DNA of 8,821 bases from Nitrososphaerota archaeon (lineage in GTDB: Archaea; Iainarchaeota; Iainarchaeia; Iainarchaeales; VGJJ01). The stretch spans positions 1-8,821 of the forward strand of contig JAGVNS010000032.1 in the NCBI GenBank assembly GCA_020053155.1, read 5' to 3'. Under the pieces are notes generated by a model. The model worked only from the letters and a program-made list of their open reading frames with translations. It was not told the DNA's origin and did no database searches. Below are positions 4,977 to 8,821 of this stretch, one piece after another. Each line of letters begins with the position of its first letter. The stretch's first letter is position 1. Both the position numbers and the translations under genes were made by a program.

Positions 4977-6104
4977 ATGACATTCCTGGAAGAGATTGGC
5001 TTGACCAAAGGGGAGGCAGCCATCTATACTGCGCTTCTCGAACTGGGGCAAACCACCACGGGTCCCCTTGTGACTAGATCTACGGTTTCGGCCTCCAAAA
5101 CCTATCAAATTTTGCAAAAGCTTTCGGAAAAGGGGCTAGTTGGTCACGTCATTAAATCGGGCACTAAATATTTCCAAGCAGCCTCTCCCAACCGTATCAT
5201 GGATTACTTGGATGAAAAAGAAAAAACAATCCTGGAACAGAAAGAAAAGGCCAGTCAATTCATACGGAAGATCGAATCAAAATCTTCTGAAAGCATTGCG
5301 CAAGCCACTATCTATGAAGGATTTAAGGGCATGAAAACCGCTTACGAAGACTTGCTGCGCACTCTTCAACCCGAAGATGAGATTATCATTTGGGGTCCAA
5401 GCCATTCGGATGATGAATTGGCGCGTTTCTTTTACAAATTCAACCAGAAAAGAGAGCAACGAAATGTAAGAGCCCGAATCTTTCTCGATGAAAACTACCG
5501 CCCCATCACCAACTGGGAAAAACTATCCTACACTCAAATTAAGTTCATTGAAAGAACGAATCCTTCATTAATCGTTATACATGGGAATAGAACGCTCATT
5601 ACCTTAGGAAAAGAGGAAGTCACTTTCGTACTTGAAAATGACACGGTAGCCGATTCATACAAACAACAATTCGAGAACGCATGGAATCAGAAAACCCGAA
5701 TCTATTTTGGTATTGAAGGGGCTATCCGAGCCCTGCAAGAAGCCATTGAAGAAGGAAAGAAAACTAAAAAACCTTTGCTAGGATTCGGAACCGATGTAGA
5801 CGACTATCTTGTTCACGCCCCAGAGGCGTTAAAAATGCATTTTCAGGAACAATTGAAGCATAAAATAAAGTGGAAACTCCTTTTTTCCGAAGGATATCAT
5901 TCACCAAATCCATTGGCCGAAGTACGGCTATTACCAAAAGGATTTACCATTCCTGTTCGGACCATGATTTATGGAGAAAAAGTGGCAATCGTGGATTTCA
6001 CAAAACCTATTACAACGATCATCATCGACAAGAAAGAGGTAGCCAACGCATACTCCCGCTACTTTGATTTTCTATGGAGGAAAGGTTTGCCAGTTATCAA
6101 CTAA
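4977..6104 (+). CDS. TrmB-family transcriptional regulator with tandem duplicated sensor domains
   Basis: The 375 residues begin with a TrmB winged helix (about 1-70): FLEEIGLTKGEAAIYTALLE, then SASKTYQILQKLSEKGLV as recognition helix and wing. A charged, probably coiled-coil linker follows (75-105). Two related C-terminal domains come next. Copy 1 (about 112-238) runs from IYEGFKGMKTAYEDLLR to VIHGNRTLITL...ADSYKQQFENAWN. Copy 2 (about 242-370) runs from IYFGIEGAIRALQEAIEEG to MIYGEKVAIVD...ANAYSRYFDFLWR. Many archaeal TrmB-like proteins carry one such domain and are about 250-270 residues. TrmB proteins bind DNA as dimers and sense sugars or other ligands. Divergence from the importer with a shared dyad between them suggests control of its operon, likely by the imported ligand. 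The start is set by the TATA box at 4946. Confidence 0.88.
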   Translation: MTFLEEIGLTKGEAAIYTALLELGQTTTGPLVTRSTVSASKTYQILQKLSEKGLVGHVIKSGTKYFQAASPNRIMDYLDEKEKTILEQKEKASQFIRKIESKSSESIAQATIYEGFKGMKTAYEDLLRTLQPEDEIIIWGPSHSDDELARFFYKFNQKREQRNVRARIFLDENYRPITNWEKLSYTQIKFIERTNPSLIVIHGNRTLITLGKEEVTFVLENDTVADSYKQQFENAWNQKTRIYFGIEGAIRALQEAIEEGKKTKKPLLGFGTDVDDYLVHAPEALKMHFQEQLKHKIKWKLLFSEGYHSPNPLAEVRLLPKGFTIPVRTMIYGEKVAIVDFTKPITTIIIDKKEVANAYSRYFDFLWRKGLPVIN

Positions 6105-6127
6105 TGAGTCATCGGTAATTAACAATA

Positions 6128-6229
6128 TCAACCCGATTGCATAAGAAGAACAAAAAGTAAGATTGCGGCCATAATAATCAGCACAGTCATCCAGAAACTT
6201 CGCTTCTCGGGGGGTTCGTTCGACCACAT
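6128..6229 (-). CDS. 33-residue single-pass membrane microprotein
   Basis: This small ORF starts at ATG 6229 and ends with TGA at 6128. The N-terminus is short and charged (MWSNEPPEKRSFW). It is followed by one strong transmembrane helix (about residues 14-30: MTVLIIMAAILLFVLLM) and the tail QSG. A minus-strand TATA-type box (TATTTGTA, 6253-6260) is centred about 27 bp before the ATG, the right distance for a leaderless mRNA. Directly upstream of that box lies the second copy of the candidate TrmB operator, with the same geometry as at the ABC operon. It ends 23 bp from trmB, convergently. I infer a membrane partner or modulator of the importer, co-regulated with it; the sequence itself gives no function. 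A longer overlapping frame (6072-6257, minus) is less protein-like and runs into the trmB 3' end. Confidence 0.5.
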   Translation of the reverse strand: MWSNEPPEKRSFWMTVLIIMAAILLFVLLMQSG

Positions 6230-6252
6230 CAAAAGACATTGTGAAAAAATAG

Positions 6253-6260
6253 TACAAATA
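6253..6260 (-). promoter_or_regulatory. TATA-type box of the microprotein gene
   Basis: TATTTGTA on the minus strand is centred about 27 bp before the ATG at 6229. The candidate operator B starts two bases upstream of it. Confidence 0.45.
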
Positions 6261-6262
6261 CG

Positions 6263-6287
6263 TTATTTACCCCCAGGGGATTGAAAT
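6263..6287. promoter_or_regulatory. Candidate TrmB operator, copy B
   Basis: TTATTT (6263-6268), A, CCCCC (6270-6274), A, GGGG (6276-6279), A-TT-G-AAAT (6280-6287). It aligns with copy A at 4914-4939 over nearly its whole length, in the same orientation. The differences are the spacing inside the dyad and two bases in the right flank. As at copy A, TTATTT begins a few bases upstream of a minus-strand TATA box. Confidence 0.5.
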
Positions 6288-6300
6288 TCATGCAGAAATA

Positions 6301-6326
6301 GTTCAATCCGTTCATACTCGTTGAAC
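6301..6326. repeat. Inverted repeat GTTCAA / TTGAAC upstream of the GTPase gene
   Basis: GTTCAA (6301-6306) and TTGAAC (6321-6326) form a 6-bp dyad with a 14-base spacer, about 50 bp upstream of the GTPase TATA box. A smaller GCAT-TAT-ATGC dyad follows at 6331-6341. These may be binding sites or chance dyads. The 300-base stretch 6105-6404 otherwise holds the microprotein gene, operator B and two TATA boxes. Confidence 0.35.
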
Positions 6327-6373
6327 AAAAGCATTATATGCGTTAGAAAACGGGATGTTTTTGCTTTTGATAT

Positions 6374-6379
6374 TATAAA
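6374..6379 (+). promoter_or_regulatory. TATA box of the GTPase gene
   Basis: TATAAA begins 31 bp before the ATG at 6405 in an AT-rich setting, and no Shine-Dalgarno sequence follows. A leaderless transcript is predicted. If the transport module is an insertion, this is a replacement promoter supplied by the island end. Confidence 0.55.
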
Positions 6380-6404
6380 GGATTCCAATTAGTAATCGCC
6401 TACA

Positions 6405-6418
6405 ATGCTCATTGGAAT
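6405..6418 (+). repeat. Right copy of 14-bp direct repeat flanking the transport module
   Basis: ATGCTCATTGGAAT at the start of the GTPase gene is identical to 2159-2172. Confidence 0.6.
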
Positions 6419-7598
6419 TGTTGGAAAACCAAGTAGCGGGAAAAGTACTTTTTTCTCGGCGGCCACGCTCGTAGATGTAGCTCGTGCGGCGTACCCCTTT
6501 ACTACCATTGAACCCAACCGGGGAATGGGATTTGTGAGAGTAGAGTGCGCGGACAAGGATTTCAACGTACAATGCAACCCTCGCTCCGGCTTTTGCATGA
6601 ATCACATTCGCTTTGTTCCCGTGGAATTGTTGGACGTTGCGGGACTCGTTCCGGGTGCGCATGAAGGAAAAGGATTGGGAAACAAATTTTTGGACGATTT
6701 GAGGCAAGCGGACGTGCTCATTCATGTGGTGGATGCGAGTGGCAGTACCAATGAGAAAGGGGAGCAAGTGGAGAGCGGGAGCCATGACCCGTGCATGGAC
6801 GTGCGTTTCTTGGAAGAAGAATTGGAATTGTGGATGCTGGGAATTTTAGAAAATAATTGGGGAAAATTTGCCCGCAACCCTTTAGTGGGAAAATCGCAAA
6901 CGATTGAGGCGCTTTCGAAGGGACTTTCGGGTCTGGGAGTTACGCAAACGCAAGTGGATGCCGCACTTTCAAAAATTACTTTTGCAGACAAAAAATTAAA
7001 TGATTGGACGCCGGAAGAAAAACGCACGTTTGTGCATCAGCTGCGTCTCATCTCAAAACCCATTGTCATTGCCGCCAACAAGTGCGACCTTTCTCCTTCC
7101 AAAGGAAATGTGGAGAAGCTCAAGAAAGAGTTTCCTCATTTGCTGATTGTTCCGTGTGCGGCGGAAGCCGAATTGACATTGAAAAAAGCCGCTAAGGCGG
7201 GATTGATTGAGTATGTTCAAGGTGATGCCGATTTTACGGTGAAAGGAACCCTGAATGAGGCCCAGACGCATGCGTTGGAATACATTCGGGAAAAAGTATT
7301 GAAGCCATTGAATGGAACGGGCGTGCAATCCATGCTGGACCAAACTGTTTTCTATGGGTTGAAATACATTGCTGTTTTTCCGGGAGGAACCAAAGGGTTA
7401 ATTGATTCACAAGGCCGGGTCATTCCGGATTGTTTTCTTATGCCCCCCCATTCCACCACGCTCGATTTTGCTTTTCGCTTGCATACGGATTTTGGAAAGA
7501 ATTTCATCAAAGCCATTGACGTGAAAACCAGAATGTTGCTGGGGAAAGACCACGCGCTCAAGAACCGCGACGTGATTGAAATTGTGGCCAACAAATAG
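6405..7598 (+). CDS. ychF: YchF/OBG-family GTPase with C-terminal TGS domain
   Basis: This 397-residue cytoplasmic P-loop GTPase shows Walker [10 protein letters not shown] (7-15), the YPFTTIEPN switch (30-38), G3 DVAG followed by [20 protein letters not shown] (77-100), and [10 protein letters not shown] (106-115). An archaeal-type insertion contains [10 protein letters not shown] (134-143), and G4 is NKCD (225-228). The C-terminal TGS domain (about 320-395) includes [18 protein letters not shown] and ends [12 protein letters not shown]. Bacterial and eukaryotic YchF/OLA1 have an altered G4 and prefer ATP; the intact NKxD here predicts GTP. The family associates with ribosomes and acts in translation or stress control; the exact role in archaea is unsettled. 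The TATA box at 6374 supports this ATG. The first 14 bases recur at 2159, and the gene may have been separated from its CYTH neighbour by an insertion. Confidence 0.92.
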   Translation: MLIGIVGKPSSGKSTFFSAATLVDVARAAYPFTTIEPNRGMGFVRVECADKDFNVQCNPRSGFCMNHIRFVPVELLDVAGLVPGAHEGKGLGNKFLDDLRQADVLIHVVDASGSTNEKGEQVESGSHDPCMDVRFLEEELELWMLGILENNWGKFARNPLVGKSQTIEALSKGLSGLGVTQTQVDAALSKITFADKKLNDWTPEEKRTFVHQLRLISKPIVIAANKCDLSPSKGNVEKLKKEFPHLLIVPCAAEAELTLKKAAKAGLIEYVQGDADFTVKGTLNEAQTHALEYIREKVLKPLNGTGVQSMLDQTVFYGLKYIAVFPGGTKGLIDSQGRVIPDCFLMPPHSTTLDFAFRLHTDFGKNFIKAIDVKTRMLLGKDHALKNRDVIEIVANK

Positions 7599-7602
7599 TG
7601 GC

Positions 7603-7610
7603 TTTTTTAT
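7603..7610 (+). promoter_or_regulatory. TATA-type/T-run element between the GTPase and DUF192 genes
   Basis: TTTTTTAT follows the GTPase stop by a few bases. It is centred about 27 bp before the ATG at 7634 but only about 15 bp before the ATG at 7622. As a TATA box it favours 7634 as the lipoprotein start. As a T-run it may also end the GTPase transcript. Confidence 0.4.
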
Positions 7611-7633
7611 TCCGTGATTAGATGTTGAAGGAT

Positions 7634-8086
7634 ATGCGCGCGTTATTTGTGTTTCTTTTTTTGGTTGTACTTTTCTTCGGGTGCGTTTCTCCCGCGTTAG
7701 AGTCACTCCCTGCTTCCACCGTCCCCCGCGTCTGCATTGGAACCGCATGTATTTTTGTGGAAGTGGCGGATTCCCCCGAGGAACGAGAAACCGGATTGAT
7801 GTTCCGGAATTTTTTGGCTGCGGACAGGGGAATGATTTTTGTTTTTGATGAAGAGAAAATCAACTCATTCTGGATGAAAAATACACGTATTCCGTTGGAC
7901 GCGATTTGGATTGATGGGGAAGGAAGCGTGGTGGATGTTCAGACCATGGCTCCCTGCCAAAGTGACCCGTGCCAAATCTACACCCCGCCCGGACCGGCCG
8001 AATTTGTATTGGAAGTGAACGCGGGATGGAGTGCTTCGCATGGAATAGAAATGGGAGACAAAGTGACGTTCGAAAATATTTCCTAA
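7634..8086 (+). CDS. DUF192 family lipoprotein
   Basis: These 150 residues begin with a compact lipoprotein signal (MRALFVFLFLVVLFFGC) with lipobox-like FFGC and Cys17, so the mature protein is probably lipid-anchored on the outer face of the membrane. The rest is a DUF192 domain: SPEERETGLMFRNFLAADRG, MIFVFDEEKINSFWMKNTRI, PLDAIWIDGEGSVVDVQTM, a Cys-containing loop (APCQSDPCQIYTPP) and FVLEVNAGW...GIEMGDKVTF. The function of DUF192 is unknown. Extra cysteines (CIGTAC and CQSDPC) could form disulfides outside the cell. A start at 7622 adds MLKD. I prefer 7634 because the TTTTTTAT box is at the proper distance and the signal peptide then has the usual short basic start. The next gene converges with a single base between the stop codons. 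Confidence 0.88.
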   Translation: MRALFVFLFLVVLFFGCVSPALESLPASTVPRVCIGTACIFVEVADSPEERETGLMFRNFLAADRGMIFVFDEEKINSFWMKNTRIPLDAIWIDGEGSVVDVQTMAPCQSDPCQIYTPPGPAEFVLEVNAGWSASHGIEMGDKVTFENIS

Positions 8087-8087
8087 A

Positions 8088-8693
8088 CTATTCAACGGGA
8101 GGATTTGCAGGAGGCAGTGTATTTTCCACAGGTTCGGCCAATTGTTGGGTTAATTCCACAAAATTGTCCACGGCTTGGTCGAAAAAGCTCTGTTTGAAAT
8201 CCACGAGAATTTTTTTGGCTGATTCGGGGTTTGTGAGCGTGAAAAATGTTTTTCTTCCTTCACGCTGCCGCACCAAAATTCCCGCCTCTACTAGCTTATC
8301 CAAATGCCAGCTTGTGGTGGAGGGAGATAGTTTAATTTCTTCGGCAATGGCCTCGTTGTTCGCCCGTTTTTGGGTGAGCAAAAAAAGAATTATTTTCCGC
8401 GTGGAGGCGTGTCTCAAAAATGCCATGGTTTTTTGTCCAAATTCGTTCTGGCCTTCCTCCCCCATTTGGGGTCCGCGCACCGTGTAATACCGAACAAACT
8501 TTCCTTCTATTTGCGTGCGAACAATGTGGTGCTTTTGCAGGTAATCCAAATGGTATTGCAGACTTCCTACCGCCAAACTTGTTCGGCGTTGGACTTCGCG
8601 GAAGTGCAGTCCGGGGGAGCTTTCGATGGTTTCATATATGCGCTTCCGCACATCCAATGCTAACGCTTTGGTAAACGCTTCGTCGTCCGCCAT
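8088..8693 (-). CDS. Two-domain winged-helix (ArsR-like) transcriptional regulator
   Basis: These 201 residues carry two consecutive wHTH domains. The first (about 14-72) has DVRKRIYETIESSPGLHFRE, then VGSLQYHLDYLQKHHIV and a wing. The second (about 95-155) has STRKIILFLLTQKRANNEAI, then SPSTTSWHLDKLVEAGILVR and a wing (REGRKTFFTL). Both recognition helices carry the S-x-x-x-x-H-L-D-x-L pattern common in archaeal ArsR-like regulators. A probable helix (157-187) and a Pro-rich tail follow. Dual-wHTH proteins of this kind are widespread in archaea. Some have an N-terminal membrane part, but none is seen here. The ATG at 8693 is chosen over an upstream start at 8768 because the extra residues are antisense to, and overlap, the preceding gene's end. 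It lies 16 bp after that gene and is probably co-transcribed with it. No cysteines or metal-ligand pattern suggest metal sensing. Confidence 0.85.
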   Translation of the reverse strand: MADDEAFTKALALDVRKRIYETIESSPGLHFREVQRRTSLAVGSLQYHLDYLQKHHIVRTQIEGKFVRYYTVRGPQMGEEGQNEFGQKTMAFLRHASTRKIILFLLTQKRANNEAIAEEIKLSPSTTSWHLDKLVEAGILVRQREGRKTFFTLTNPESAKKILVDFKQSFFDQAVDNFVELTQQLAEPVENTLPPANPPVE

Positions 8694-8709
8694 GGGGAAT
8701 CCCTTTCGT

Positions 8710-8821
8710 TTACTCCCTTCGGGGGGCGAAAATCGCGAGTGCAATGAGCGCCAAACTGATAAGTTCAATCACGTTTTCCGCGTGGTCGGGAAAAAACTGC
8801 CCGCTGCTTACAAACAAATCC
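8710..8821 (-). CDS. C-terminal end of a putative membrane protein, truncated by the window edge
   Basis: The minus-strand frame is open from the window end to TAA at 8712-8710 and gives 36 residues starting DLFVSSGQFFPDHAENVIEL. They include a hydrophobic helix (ISLALIALAIFA) and the short basic end PRRE, a likely C-terminal transmembrane segment with a cytoplasmic tail. It lies 16 bp before the wHTH gene on the same strand, so the two may form an operon with the regulator controlling or sensing via this protein. The frame has no start within the window and too little is visible to name a family. Two wholly unrelated frames here hit stops. Confidence 0.5.
   Translation of the reverse strand, partial: DLFVSSGQFFPDHAENVIELISLALIALAIFAPRRE

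Larger units (their letters stand above)
2173..6404. other. Putative inserted transport island
   Basis: This roughly 4.2-kb stretch holds a self-contained ABC importer operon, its divergent TrmB-like regulator and a small membrane protein. It lies between the two copies of the GTPase 5' end. Spot counts suggest lower GC in parts: 18/60 and 23/60 at 5521-5640, against 34/60 at 1141-1200 and 33/60 at 6481-6540. However, 4981-5040 counts 32/60, so the contrast is uneven. No integrase, transposase or terminal inverted repeat was found. Entry by recombination of foreign DNA or a lost mobile element would both fit. The boundaries are inferred from the repeat only. Confidence 0.35.

Noticed and set aside
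6072..6257. 61-residue minus-strand frame overlapping the end of trmB
   Set aside because: It overlaps trmB and gives a non-descript mixed sequence, while another frame at 6128-6229 gives a clean membrane protein with a correctly spaced promoter.
6300..6309. tRNA T-arm-like string GTTCAATCC, considered as a tRNA or attachment-site remnant
   Set aside because: The bases flanking the TTCAATC loop do not pair as a T-stem, and no acceptor, D or anticodon arm is nearby.
8714..8724. CCC-TTCG-GGG tetraloop-like sequence before the wHTH gene
   Set aside because: The stem is only three base pairs and lies at the end of the preceding coding frame; probably chance.
1..8821. CRISPR arrays, rRNA or tRNA genes, transposases and integrases
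   Set aside because: No regularly spaced repeats, RNA gene signatures or recombinase motifs were seen on either strand.

Overview
The window looks archaeal. Most genes that begin a transcript have an AT-rich TATA-type box centred about 25-31 bp before the start codon and no Shine-Dalgarno sequence, the pattern of leaderless archaeal mRNAs. Two internal operon genes instead have Shine-Dalgarno sequences matching GGAGGTGA. A TrmB-family regulator, a two-domain winged-helix regulator and a YchF-type GTPase with the GTP-specific NKxD motif agree with this. Very tight gene packing and GTG/TTG starts would suit a small-genome uncultivated (possibly DPANN-type) archaeon, but that placement is a guess.

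Layout. (1) 1-2110, plus strand: the 3' end of a corrinoid adenosyltransferase, two unrecognised small ORFs in the same frame separated by one TGA, a fructose-6-phosphate-aldolase-type transaldolase-family protein, and a CYTH-domain (CyaB/ThTPase-type) protein. (2) 2159-6404: a transport module. A minus-strand operon (4880 to 2267) encodes the binding protein, ATPase and permease of a NitT/TauT-type ABC importer. It is divergent from a TrmB-like regulator with a duplicated sensor domain (4977-6104), followed by a previously unlisted 33-residue single-pass membrane protein on the minus strand (6128-6229). (3) 6405-8086, plus strand: a YchF/OBG-family GTPase with a TGS domain and a DUF192 lipoprotein. 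(4) 8821-8088, minus strand: the C-terminus of a putative membrane protein followed by a two-wHTH regulator.

Two observations stand out. First, the transporter/trmB intergenic region and the region before the 33-residue protein share a composite element: TTATTT, then a CCCC/GGGG dyad, then TT and AAAT. It sits 2-3 bp upstream of a minus-strand TATA box in both places. This suggests a TrmB-controlled regulon in which the microprotein is a partner of the importer. Second, the first 14 bases of the GTPase gene recur exactly at 2159-2172, just after the CYTH gene. That copy has its own well-placed TATA box and reads MLIGIV before drifting to a stop. This fits insertion of the whole transport module between CYTH and the GTPase, leaving a broken copy of the GTPase start behind.

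The transporter substrate cannot be told from sequence. No rRNA, tRNA, CRISPR array, transposase or integrase was seen.
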